Assembly (NCBI RefSeq): GCF_004114695.1 | Contig: NZ_CP035310.1 | Location: 1,781,501 to 1,845,500 of the forward strand | Reading direction: 5' to 3' | Source of the DNA: Erythrobacter sp. HKB08 | GTDB lineage: Bacteria > Pseudomonadota > Alphaproteobacteria > Sphingomonadales > Sphingomonadaceae | Length of the DNA stretch: 64,000 bases | In this document: positions 32,351 to 39,615 of the stretch, in pieces | Position numbering within the stretch: the first letter of the stretch is position 1 | How the letters are laid out: every line of letters starts with the position of its first letter | The notes under the pieces: generated by a model | Seen by the model: the letters and a program-made list of their open reading frames with translations, nothing else | The model's database searches: none | What the model was told of the DNA's origin: nothing | Position numbers and translations under genes: made by a program

Positions 32351-33034
32351 TCATGCAGTCTTGCGACGGCGGCGAGCCAGGCCGAGACCGATGAGCCCGA
32401 GGCCGAAGATGCCGAGCATGCCCGGAGCCGGAACCGGCGTACCGCCGCTCGAGGACGAACTGCTCGTCTGGCGACCGCTTGCCGAGGTGACACCGTCGAT
32501 GCCGCTGATCGACTGGTAGCGCACGAAGAAATCGTCGAGCGTAATCGAAGTCGGGGCAGTGCCGAAGTCGAGGATCAGCGAACCGCTGCCGGTCTCACCG
32601 GCGAAAAGGCCGCCCGAGTTGCCTGCGCAGCTGTTGGTGCGTGCTGCCTTGAAGCAGACGTCGACCGTGCCGATGCCGTTCGGATAGTTCGAATCGGTCA
32701 CGACGAAGTTGTAGAGGCCGGTCGAGCTTGCGCCGACGATGTCGGGGTCGGTGTTGAATGCGAAGCTCGAAAGACGCGAGTCGACACCGGCACCGTCCGT
32801 GGTGTTGGTGACCGTGTAGTCGAACTCGTAGGTCGAGCCGTCGATTGCCGTCAGCGTGAAGGTCGTCGAGGCTGACAGGCCGCTGAGGGTCGTGCCGTCC
32901 GCGAAGCCATCGTAATCGATGGTGAAGCTGTCGCCGATATTGCTGCTGTCGAGCAGGATCGGCTCCGCCATTGCAGGCGTCGCCATTGCGGCGCTGGCAG
33001 CGACGGCCGTTGCAAGGATCAGGCGGTTGAACAT
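32351..33034 (-). CDS. PEP-CTERM sorting-domain secreted protein (module 1)
   Basis: A 227-residue exported protein. Signal peptide MFNRLILATAVAASAAMATP with cleavage after AMA, a beta-rich body (YDGFADGTTLSGLSASTT, two Cys near 130 and 139 in DVCFKAARTNSCAG), a Ser-rich linker and a PEP-CTERM tail: motif VPAPG (the common variant of VPEPS/T), hydrophobic helix MLGIFGLGLIGLGLA, then RRRR. Exosortase would cut and transfer such proteins. Start ATG 33034 is preceded by GGAGGG at a proper distance; an in-frame GTG five codons earlier is disfavoured. A sigma-54 promoter lies 35 bp upstream. Possibly in the 'cistern' PEP-CTERM group, not confirmed. Confidence 0.93.
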   Translation of the reverse strand: MFNRLILATAVAASAAMATPAMAEPILLDSSNIGDSFTIDYDGFADGTTLSGLSASTTFTLTAIDGSTYEFDYTVTNTTDGAGVDSRLSSFAFNTDPDIVGASSTGLYNFVVTDSNYPNGIGTVDVCFKAARTNSCAGNSGGLFAGETGSGSLILDFGTAPTSITLDDFFVRYQSISGIDGVTSASGRQTSSSSSSGGTPVPAPGMLGIFGLGLIGLGLARRRRKTA

Positions 33035-33068
33035 TCGGATACCCTCCACGATGGTTTACGCAAGACGA

Positions 33069-33084
33069 TGCAACGAATGTGCCA
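33069..33084 (-). promoter_or_regulatory. Sigma-54 promoter of PEP-CTERM gene 1
   Basis: On the - strand TGGCAC (33084-33079), 5 bp, TTGCA (33073-33069): fits the TGGCAC-N5-TTGCW consensus for sigma-54. Expected start of transcription is near 33058, giving a leader of about 24 nt that holds GGAGGG. The same block, with the same spacing to flanking motifs, occurs upstream of the second PEP-CTERM gene. Confidence 0.9.
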
Positions 33085-33228
33085 CGTGCCGTTTTGTGCG
33101 GGTTTCGAAGGTTAACCGCGCACGCGCGCATCGCGGATTGTCAAGAATTTCGACGCGCGCTCAGCGACTTGAACGACGTAGCAGGGCGGCTTCACCGAAA
33201 CTTTAGACGGTTTGGTTAAAGCGAGAGC

Positions 33229-34359
33229 ATGTTGAAGAACCGCACGCTCACGACTGCGCTTGGTGCGCTCGTCCTGCTCGCCGGCTGCAGCCAGTCGCCC
33301 GAGGAGAAACTCGCCGATGCGCAGGCCTATTTCGCCGGGAACGAATACACGGCGGCGCGGCTCGAGCTGACGAGCGCGCTCAAGGACAATCCGTCGGATG
33401 TGGTCCTGCTCGAATTGCTCGCCAGGACACAGCTCAAGCTACGCGACGGGGAGGGCACCCTTGCGGCTCTCGAGCGCCTGTCGGCAGAAGGTGTCGAGCT
33501 TGGCGATGCATCCCTGCTGAGGGCGGAGGCCGAAGTCCTGCGCGGTCGGCCCGAGGATGCGCTGGCCTTGCTGGCGGATATGTCGAGCGCGGAAGCTGCC
33601 CGTATCCGTGCCCTCGCGCTGGTCGCCGACGACCGGATCGACGAGGCACGCGAGGCCATGAAGGCTGGATTGGAGGCCGATGGGCCGAAAGCGGCGTTGC
33701 ATGCTGACTATGCCCTGTTTGCGCTGGCCGATGGCGATCGCGAAACGGCGGCGACCTATGCGGCTTCCGCTTACGCCGAGGATCCGAAGGCCCTGGGCGC
33801 GCTGCTCGCCAAGGCGGGAGTTGCAATCGCCGAGGGCAAGGGTGCGCAGGCGCTCGCACATTACGAGACTGCCAGCAAGCTCTATCCCGAGAGCCGCGAT
33901 GCAATGATCGGACGTATTCGCCAGCTGGCCGAAAGCGGGCGCGTCGACGAGGCTGCGCCGCTGATCGAAGACGCCTATGCGAAGGCACCGCAGGACGTTG
34001 ACTTCGCTTTCCTTGCTGCACGGCTCGATGTCGAGCGGGGCGAATGGGACGATGCCCGCAGCAAGCTCCAGCGGGTCGAACGCGACATGCGCGACAATCC
34101 CGACGGGCAGCTGCTCTATGCGCGCACTCTGCTCGAGGCGGAACAGGTCGCGCTTGCAGAATCGATCCTGCGCCGCCTCAACGCCCGTTTCCCGGAGCAT
34201 CCGGGTAGTGCGGCGCTGCTTGCGGAAGTCTTCCTCAGCCGCGGTGACAACGCCAATGCGCGCCGCGTGCTTGTGCCCGTGGTCGCGCAGGCCGGTGCTC
34301 CCGATTACGTGCGCGACTTGGCGCTCAAGGCAGGAATCGAAAACGCGGGCCGACCCTGA
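33229..34359 (+). CDS. TPR-repeat lipoprotein, PEP-CTERM associated (module 2)
   Basis: A 376-residue lipoprotein: MLKNRTLTTALGALVLLAG then Cys20, followed by TPR-like repeats to the C-terminus. Its N-terminal region is a clear paralogue of the TPR gene at 30755 (SPEEK versus TPEEK, ARLELTSALKDNPSD versus ARLDLVSALKDKPGD, then DGEG in both at the same place), while the copy is about 130 residues shorter. Upstream (33130-33228) no obvious sigma-54 box is seen. It converges on the second PEP-CTERM gene. Probable role as for the first copy; whether both are needed is unknown. Confidence 0.88.
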   Translation: MLKNRTLTTALGALVLLAGCSQSPEEKLADAQAYFAGNEYTAARLELTSALKDNPSDVVLLELLARTQLKLRDGEGTLAALERLSAEGVELGDASLLRAEAEVLRGRPEDALALLADMSSAEAARIRALALVADDRIDEAREAMKAGLEADGPKAALHADYALFALADGDRETAATYAASAYAEDPKALGALLAKAGVAIAEGKGAQALAHYETASKLYPESRDAMIGRIRQLAESGRVDEAAPLIEDAYAKAPQDVDFAFLAARLDVERGEWDDARSKLQRVERDMRDNPDGQLLYARTLLEAEQVALAESILRRLNARFPEHPGSAALLAEVFLSRGDNANARRVLVPVVAQAGAPDYVRDLALKAGIENAGRP

Positions 34360-34371
34360 GGCCAGCCCGCG
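34344..34371 (+). terminator. Hairpin at the end of TPR gene 2
   Basis: Stem cgcgggc (34344-34350) and gcccgcg (34365-34371) with a 14-nt loop holding the stop codon of the TPR gene, followed by ctttccagtttt. Weaker than the hairpin of module 1; a terminator is likely but not certain. Confidence 0.5.
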
Positions 34372-34395
34372 CTTTCCAGTTTTCGAAGCTTGCTA

Positions 34396-34761
34396 TCAGC
34401 CGCGGCGATTGCGGCGACGGGCGAAGCCGAGACCGATCAGGCCGAGACCGAAGATGCCGAGCATGCCCGGTGCCGGAACCGGCGTACCGCCGCTCGAACC
34501 GCCCGAGGTCGTCGAACCGCCCGAAGTGGTCGAGCCACCGGTGGTCGTAGAGCCGCCCGAGGTCGAGCTGTAACCGCCCGACGAGCTGCCGGTGTAGTGG
34601 CCGCAGCCCTTGTAGTGGCTGTGCGAACCGCCGGAATACCAGCTACCGCCCCAGCTACCGCCCGAGCTACCGCCCCACCAGCTCCAGGTAGCAGCAGCAG
34701 GTGCCGCGATACCGACCGAAGCGACTGCCGCGAGGGCGATCATCTTCTTCTTCATGCTCAT
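34396..34761 (-). CDS. PEP-CTERM protein with tryptophan-rich body and repeated linker (module 2)
   Basis: A 121-residue exported protein. Signal peptide MSMKKKMIALAAVASVGIAAPAAA, then a very short body rich in Trp, Gly, Ser and Tyr/His (TWSWWGGSSGG, YSGGSHSHYKGCGHYTG, one Cys), a linker of repeated GGSTTS-type units (DNA repeat 34496-34567) and the PEP-CTERM tail VPAPGMLGIFGLGLIGLGFA with RRRNRRG. The tail matches that of the first PEP-CTERM protein almost residue for residue. Such a short body between signal and sorting tail suggests a small cell-surface or matrix peptide. GGGGGAA precedes ATG 34761; a start at the third codon is possible. Sigma-54 promoter upstream. Confidence 0.9.
   Translation of the reverse strand: MSMKKKMIALAAVASVGIAAPAAATWSWWGGSSGGSWGGSWYSGGSHSHYKGCGHYTGSSSGGYSSTSGGSTTTGGSTTSGGSTTSGGSSGGTPVPAPGMLGIFGLGLIGLGFARRRNRRG
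34496..34567. repeat. Four tandem 18-bp units in the PEP-CTERM 2 linker
   Basis: Units at 34496, 34514, 34532 and 34550, each about gaaccgcccgaggtcgtc with 1-6 changes. They encode the six-residue Gly/Ser/Thr linker and could change in number by slippage. Confidence 0.85.
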
Positions 34762-34813
34762 TCGTATTCCCCCAGTCTCTCGAAAGCGTCGAACAATGGT
34801 TTACGCTGGAGGA

Positions 34814-34829
34814 CGCAAGGGCTGTGCCA
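34814..34829 (-). promoter_or_regulatory. Sigma-54 promoter of PEP-CTERM gene 2
   Basis: On the - strand TGGCAC (34829-34824), 5 bp, TTGCG (34818-34814). Expected transcription start near 34803, 42 nt before the ATG. CCCGCACA and TTAACC upstream and GCGTAAACCAT downstream sit at exactly the same distances as at the first PEP-CTERM promoter. Confidence 0.87.
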
Positions 34830-34912
34830 AATGAGGGACTGTGCGGGCTTCAGTGGTTAATGCACCTTACCGCAGCAGGTCGATGTAAGAGTTTCCGACA
34901 GGCCGGAGAACG

Positions 34913-35911
34913 CTAGGACCGGTTGTGGACGGCCTTGATCATCGGGCCGAAGGGCGACTGGCCGAGCCATTCGGTCTGCACCTTCGCCGTCACCTCGTTG
35001 ATCGGGATCTGTGGCTTGGCCCCCGGATGGACCGGCATGCGCAGCGGACGGGTGCCGGGCGGCATGGCAAGGACGCGCGCGATCGCATTGGGCACATCCA
35101 TCGGATCGGCTGTGCGGCGCGAGCCGTCTTCCTCTCCCATCCGTGCAACGACCTGCTGGTAGCCGTCGGTATGCGCCGCCGAAGCGCGCTCCTTCAGCGC
35201 CTTGGTGTAGATGTTGCGATTGACCCAGACCTCGGTCGGATAGCCGCCGGGTTCGATGATCGTGACGTCGATATTGTGCGGCACGAGCTCATAGGCGAGC
35301 TGCTCGCCCATCGCTTCGAGGGCGAACTTGGTCGCGGAATAGTGACCCGCATAGGGCACGATCACCCGGCCGAGCTGCGATGAAATCTGGAAGATCGCGC
35401 CCGATTTCTGCGATCGCATGCCGGGCAGGACCGCGCGCACCATGCGATGGCAGCCGAGCACGTTGGTATCGAAGATGAGCTTGGTCGCTTCCATGTCCTG
35501 GACTTCGACCGGGCCGGACACGCCGATACCGGCATTGTTGACCAGCACGTCGAGCGGGCCGCCATTGATCCGCTCGGCCTCGGCAACCCCGGCTGCGACC
35601 TGCGCATCGGAAAGCACATCAATTTCAATGACGTGAAGGTCGAGATTCTCATCCCTTGCCAGCTGGCGAAGCTCGTCGGATTCAGGGCGGGGCAGGTTGC
35701 GCATGGTCGCGAATACCTTTGCGCCCCGGCGTGCGTAGTGCTCGGCTCCCAGCCTGCCGAAACCCGAGGAACAGCCGGTGATGATGATTGCCTTGCCCGA
35801 CAGATCGGGCTCGGCCTGGACCATGTCGTCCTGCGACCGGGCGGCAGTGGCGGCCAGTGCGGTTGTTGCGGCGGCTCCGGCCAGAAGCGTGCGGCGGTCG
35901 ATCGATGGCAT
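34913..35911 (-). CDS. Tat-exported SDR-family oxidoreductase
   Basis: A 332-residue short-chain dehydrogenase/reductase with an N-terminal twin-arginine signal: MPSIDRRTLLAGAAATTALA, cleavage probably after AARS. The Rossmann motif TGCSSGFG (TGxxxGxG), NNAG, catalytic Ser in QISSQLG and YSATK (catalytic Tyr and Lys) are all present. SDR enzymes normally work in the cytosol with NAD(P)H; Tat export implies the cofactor-loaded protein is moved folded to the periplasm. Substrate unknown. Start ATG 35911 is preferred over an upstream in-frame start that would lose the signal. It follows pth by 38 bp with the same orientation. Confidence 0.88.
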   Translation of the reverse strand: MPSIDRRTLLAGAAATTALAATAARSQDDMVQAEPDLSGKAIIITGCSSGFGRLGAEHYARRGAKVFATMRNLPRPESDELRQLARDENLDLHVIEIDVLSDAQVAAGVAEAERINGGPLDVLVNNAGIGVSGPVEVQDMEATKLIFDTNVLGCHRMVRAVLPGMRSQKSGAIFQISSQLGRVIVPYAGHYSATKFALEAMGEQLAYELVPHNIDVTIIEPGGYPTEVWVNRNIYTKALKERASAAHTDGYQQVVARMGEEDGSRRTADPMDVPNAIARVLAMPPGTRPLRMPVHPGAKPQIPINEVTAKVQTEWLGQSPFGPMIKAVHNRS

Positions 35912-35948
35912 GCAGTCTCTCCTATGGCTCCCCTCGGAGCGGAGAAAA

Positions 35949-36518
35949 TCAGTTTTGCATGCGAAGCGCAACATCGCTCATGAAGCGCGCGTCATCTCCT
36001 GCAGCGAGCCATTCCGCCTCGGCCCCGATCGCGCCGAGCATCTGGACGAGGTCGTCCTGTTCCGCCTTGGCGTAATTGCCGAGCACATGACCATGAACCC
36101 GCTCCTTGTGCCCGGGGTGGCCGATGCCGATGCGAACGCGGCGGAATTCCGCGCCGAGGTGCCGGTCGATCGAGCGCAGCCCATTGTGCCCCGCATGCCC
36201 GCCGCCACGCTTCACCTTTACCTTGAACGGTGCGAGGTCGAGTTCGTCATGAAAGACGGTGAGGGCGTCGAGGTCGAGCTTGTAGAAGCGCATTGCCTCG
36301 CCGACGCTGCGGCCGCTCTCGTTCATGAAGGTCGCGGGCTTGAGCAGGATGATCTTCTCGCGCCCGATCCGGCCTTCCTGGACCCACCCCTGGAATTTCT
36401 TCTGCACCGGCCCGAAACCGTGCATTTCGGCAATGACATCGCACGCCATGAATCCGACGTTGTGCCGGTGCATGGAATATTGCGGTCCGGGGTTTCCTAG
36501 GCCTGCCCAAATCTGCAT
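35949..36518 (-). CDS. pth: Peptidyl-tRNA hydrolase
   Basis: Releases peptides from peptidyl-tRNAs that fall off ribosomes. The 189-residue protein starts MQIWAGLGNPGPQYSMHRHN, with the catalytic His in the HRHNVGF segment and conserved GLGNPG; KPATFMNESGRSV at about 60-72 and HDELDLAPFKVKVKRGGG at about 89-106 follow, then GHNGLRSI. Length is typical for Pth. It lies 142 bp past the rplY stop and its terminator, so it may have its own promoter. Confidence 0.97.
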   Translation of the reverse strand: MQIWAGLGNPGPQYSMHRHNVGFMACDVIAEMHGFGPVQKKFQGWVQEGRIGREKIILLKPATFMNESGRSVGEAMRFYKLDLDALTVFHDELDLAPFKVKVKRGGGHAGHNGLRSIDRHLGAEFRRVRIGIGHPGHKERVHGHVLGNYAKAEQDDLVQMLGAIGAEAEWLAAGDDARFMSDVALRMQN

Positions 36519-36601
36519 CGGTCGCCTTTAGCATGCTGCGCGAGCCCCTCAAGCGCTGGAGGGAGGGCGTTCGACAGCCCGCGGATAAATGTGCCGGACA
36601 A

Positions 36602-36630
36602 ACAAAAACGCCGGCCCATTCCTGGACCGG
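36602..36630 (-). terminator. Intrinsic terminator of rplY
   Basis: On the - strand a 9-bp stem (36622-36630 with 36607-36615, one G-U) with a 6-nt loop is followed by TTTTTG (36606-36601). It lies 30 bp after the rplY stop. Confidence 0.9.
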
Positions 36631-36660
36631 CGCCTTTGGTGATCTTGCCTGAAGCGAGGA

Positions 36661-37338
36661 TCAGTCGTCGGACTGTTCGCTCTCGCCTTCGACGGTCTCA
36701 GCGTCCTGCTCGGTGACTTCGGTCTCTTCGACCTCATCCTCGGCAGCAGCTTCGTCTTCGGACTTCTTCAGCGCCGACGGAGCGACCAGAGTCGCGATGG
36801 TGAAATCGCGGTCGGTGATGGCGCTCTCGCTGCCTTCCGGCAGCTTGACTTCGCTGATGTGGATCGAATCGCCGACTTCCTTGCCGGTGACGTCGATCTC
36901 GATTTCGCCCGGGATCTTGTCCGTTTCGCAGACCAGCTCGAGTTCGTGGCGAACGATGTTGAGAACGCCGCCCTTCTTGAGGCCCGGCGAAGCTTCTTCG
37001 TTGACGAACACGACCGGGACGCTGACGTCGATCTTCGCGCCCTTTGCGAGGCGCAGGAAGTCGACGTGGGTCGGGCGGTCGGAAACCGGATGCAGGGCGA
37101 CGTCCTTGGGCAGGGTGCGAACCTTGTCCTTGCCGAGCTCGATCTCGACGATCGAGTTCATGAAGTGGCCCGTCATGAGGAGCTTGGTAAGCTGCTTCTC
37201 TTCGACGTGGATGGTAGTCGGTTCATCCTTGCCGCCGTAGATTACAGCGGGAACACGGCCTTCACGACGCAGTGCACGGGAGGCTCCCTTGCCAGCCCGT
37301 TCGCGCGCCTCGGCCGGCAGTGTCAGAGCGTCGCTCAT
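36661..37338 (-). CDS. rplY: 50S ribosomal protein L25, Ctc type
   Basis: Binds 5S rRNA in the large subunit. The 225-residue protein starts [20 protein letters not shown] (ATG 37338), matching the long Ctc-type L25 with an N-terminal 5S-binding domain ([17 protein letters not shown] near 19-35) and a C-terminal beta domain ([19 protein letters not shown]). The last 30 residues are almost all Glu, Asp and Ala ([19 protein letters not shown] and beyond), an acidic tail found in many alphaproteobacterial homologues. A Thr-Ile extension upstream is not supported. Confidence 0.96.
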   Translation of the reverse strand: MSDALTLPAEARERAGKGASRALRREGRVPAVIYGGKDEPTTIHVEEKQLTKLLMTGHFMNSIVEIELGKDKVRTLPKDVALHPVSDRPTHVDFLRLAKGAKIDVSVPVVFVNEEASPGLKKGGVLNIVRHELELVCETDKIPGEIEIDVTGKEVGDSIHISEVKLPEGSESAITDRDFTIATLVAPSALKKSEDEAAAEDEVEETEVTEQDAETVEGESEQSDD

Positions 37339-37467
37339 GATCGTTACCTTTCGAAATGCGTTATTGGTACTTTTTCGCGCCACGCCTCCAGGGATGCACA
37401 TGGCCGCGAAGGGCGCGCCATTACGGGCAAACGCAGCGCAATGCAAGCGAACCTTGCGAGGTCGTGG

Positions 37468-38355
37468 TTACTGGATGCGGCGGATGGAGTAGCCGCGCTG
37501 TTCAAGAAGGGTAAGGATACCGTCTTCTCCCGGCAGATGCGCGGCTCCCACCGCGACGAGCATGGGCGGCCGCGCCTTCGCAATGCTGTCCAGCTTGCCA
37601 GCCCAGGCCCGGTTCCTTTGCGTAAGAAGTGCATCGCGCAGTTCAGGGTCGGACAGGAGACCCATGCGGCCTGCCTGCTCGATTTCGTCGATCCGGCCGA
37701 GACGCCATGCTTCAGCCAAATCGCGTGCCGGTTCCTTGCCGCGCTCATATTCCTCGAGCACCAGCAGCAGGAGGTCGCGCTGTTCCTTCTCGGGCAGGGC
37801 GTCGAAGATACCCAGCTGTGCCTTTGCGCCTTCGAGTTCGAGTGCAGGCCTGTCCGAAAATGCAGAGATGAGCCAGCGGTCCGCGCCATTCTCGGGGTCG
37901 CCGGTTCCGGTGACGCGCGCGAGGGACAGCGCAGCTGCCCATGTGTCGCTGTGGATCAGCTGGACGGAAGAGATGCCGGCCTCATCGAGCAGCGCTTCGA
38001 GCGTTTCGTGCCTGTCCGCCGGCACGCGCGAACGGATGGGGATCGTCTGGTCGTTGTAGGACAATTCGGCGAAGGTCTCGGCGATTGCCGCGCCGTCTTC
38101 GAGTCCGGCCACTTCGACCACCAGCACCTCTGCATCCTGTACCGCGCGTTCGAGGGCATCGGTGCGCCAGTCGGTTCCGTCGGGAAGCGAGTGGATCGTG
38201 CCGAAGACCCAGCCCTCGAGCTCTCCTCCGGCCGACACGACTTCATATAAAGCGGGTGAGGGTGGAGGGGAGCTTTCGTCATCCCCTCCTTGCCCGGCAG
38301 AACAGGCAGCCAGCAGGAGCGCGGCTAGCGCAGCAAGGCCGCCTTTCCTGATCAC
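37468..38355 (-). CDS. TraB/GumN-family lipoprotein
   Basis: A 295-residue lipoprotein: lipobox LLAAC (Cys18), then a TraB/GumN domain related to TIKI-type proteases. Signatures are VFGTIHSLPDG at about 50-60 (GxxH), VEVAGLEDGAAI at about 80-91, and a C-terminal VAVGAAHLPGEDG at about 268-280 (GxxHL). Two His-containing motifs would bind metal in the TIKI fold. A putative periplasmic metallopeptidase; target unknown. Coupled to the upstream paralogue (38352-39329) by a 4-bp overlap, so the pair is co-translated. Confidence 0.88.
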   Translation of the reverse strand: MIRKGGLAALAALLLAACSAGQGGDDESSPPPSPALYEVVSAGGELEGWVFGTIHSLPDGTDWRTDALERAVQDAEVLVVEVAGLEDGAAIAETFAELSYNDQTIPIRSRVPADRHETLEALLDEAGISSVQLIHSDTWAAALSLARVTGTGDPENGADRWLISAFSDRPALELEGAKAQLGIFDALPEKEQRDLLLLVLEEYERGKEPARDLAEAWRLGRIDEIEQAGRMGLLSDPELRDALLTQRNRAWAGKLDSIAKARPPMLVAVGAAHLPGEDGILTLLEQRGYSIRRIQ

Positions 38356-39329
38356 TGCACCCGCACGGTCTCGATACCCCGCTCGGCGAGGTAATCCTGC
38401 ACGCTGCGGTCACCGGCGAGATGGCCCGCGCCGACCGCGATGAAGATCACGCCTGCGCCTTCGAGCTTCTCCTCGATCTTGCCGGCCCAGTCTTCGTTGC
38501 GCTTGTAGAGCAGGACTTCGGCCAGCTCGGCATCGTCCTCGAAACCCTTGTTCATCAGTTCCGCCAGCCCATCGGGATCGCCTTCGACCCACTCGGCGAC
38601 CATTTCATCGAGCATCGGCTTGGCCTTGTCGACCTGGCCGGCGGTGCTGATCAGGAAATCGACCTGCTCGTCCTGCGGCATGCCGTCGAAAATGCCGATC
38701 TGGAACTCGATCGTTTCCAGCGCGCCCTTGGCCATGTCTTCGCCGGCGATATTGATGAGGCGCTTTTCGACGCCCGCATCGGCCGAGTAGCCCTGCTGCA
38801 GAAGCGGAAGCATGGTCAGCGTCAGGCTCGCCATCCACGGCTCGAAGCGGTCGAATGCGTTGGCGGGCATGCCGAGCTTGCCCATCGCTTCCGCGTAAGT
38901 CGCGTTTTCTTCTTCATCGAGCAGCGAGCGCAGCGTCGTGCCTTCCGGCAGCATGCCCTGTGCCAGCGCGTATTGCGCCATCTTGGCTTCGTCTTCCTTG
39001 CCCATCGGGATTTCGGTGACGAGGATGTCGGCGCTTTCCAGCGCGTCCTTCACCGGGCCGGCGTACCATTCGAGACCTTCGGGAAGGGCATGCACGGTGC
39101 CGAACAGATAGATCGTGCTGTCTTCGTCGGCGACCTTCCATAGCGCCGGGGTGGCGACTTCGACCTCGGCAGCAGGGAGAGAGGTCGTCGCGACCGTCGT
39201 CGGCGTCGACTGGTGGTTTTCGTGGCCTTCATGTCCCTCGTGCCCTTCATGCTGCGCGAGGGCGGGGCCGGCAAAGGCGAGAGCCATTGCGGAAAGGCCA
39301 AGCGAAAGACTGTTCTTCAAAAGTTTCAT
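38352..39329 (-). CDS. TraB/GumN-family protein with His-Glu-Gly repeat
   Basis: A 325-residue exported protein. Signal peptide ends at PALA (about 25), after which residues 27-39 are HEGHEGHEGHENH, a metal-chelating tract. The TraB/GumN domain follows: YLFGTVHALPEGL (about 73-85), VTEIPMG (about 103-109), and FIAVGAGHLAGDRS (about 293-306). It lies 88 bp past the XRE gene and is not obviously in that operon. Two adjacent paralogues, one lipidated and one soluble, may act together in the periplasm. Function not known. Confidence 0.88.
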   Translation of the reverse strand: MKLLKNSLSLGLSAMALAFAGPALAQHEGHEGHEGHENHQSTPTTVATTSLPAAEVEVATPALWKVADEDSTIYLFGTVHALPEGLEWYAGPVKDALESADILVTEIPMGKEDEAKMAQYALAQGMLPEGTTLRSLLDEEENATYAEAMGKLGMPANAFDRFEPWMASLTLTMLPLLQQGYSADAGVEKRLINIAGEDMAKGALETIEFQIGIFDGMPQDEQVDFLISTAGQVDKAKPMLDEMVAEWVEGDPDGLAELMNKGFEDDAELAEVLLYKRNEDWAGKIEEKLEGAGVIFIAVGAGHLAGDRSVQDYLAERGIETVRVQ

Positions 39330-39417
39330 GATGCGATCCCTGGAGTGTGAAAAATCCGTGCGAAAACCTAGCCCTAGAAAGCGAGCTTGGGAAGAAGACG
39401 TTTGACAAGAACCACGG

Positions 39418-39615
39418 TCATTCTGCCTCGTCTATGAAGATTTCTTCGATCGGCATGTCGAACAGCCGGGCAATACGGAATGCGAGCGGAAGCGACGGGT
39501 CGTGTTTGCCCGTCTCGATCGCGTTGACCGCCTGACGCGACACGTCGAGCTGGACGGCAAGCTCCGCCTGGCTCCATTCGCGCTCGGCTCTAAGGACGCG
39601 CAGGCGGTTCCTCAT
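39418..39615 (-). CDS. Small XRE-family helix-turn-helix regulator
   Basis: A 65-residue DNA-binding protein, MRNRLRVLRAEREWSQAELA, a single Cro/CI-type helix-turn-helix (QAELAVQLDVSRQAVNAIET) with a short C-terminal strand (LPLAFRIARLFDMPIEEIF). This size and layout is the YozG-like regulator type that is often encoded with small membrane proteins. ATG 39615 overlaps the stop of the upstream membrane protein by 4 bp. Last gene of a five-gene - strand operon; it probably regulates it. Confidence 0.92.
   Translation of the reverse strand: MRNRLRVLRAEREWSQAELAVQLDVSRQAVNAIETGKHDPSLPLAFRIARLFDMPIEEIFIDEAE

Noticed and set aside
34496-34567. Short repeats as a CRISPR array
   Set aside because: Units are contiguous 18-bp coding repeats without spacers and lie inside a gene.
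36750-37338. rplY as a general stress protein Ctc only
   Set aside because: It is the normal long L25 of this group, next to pth as usual.
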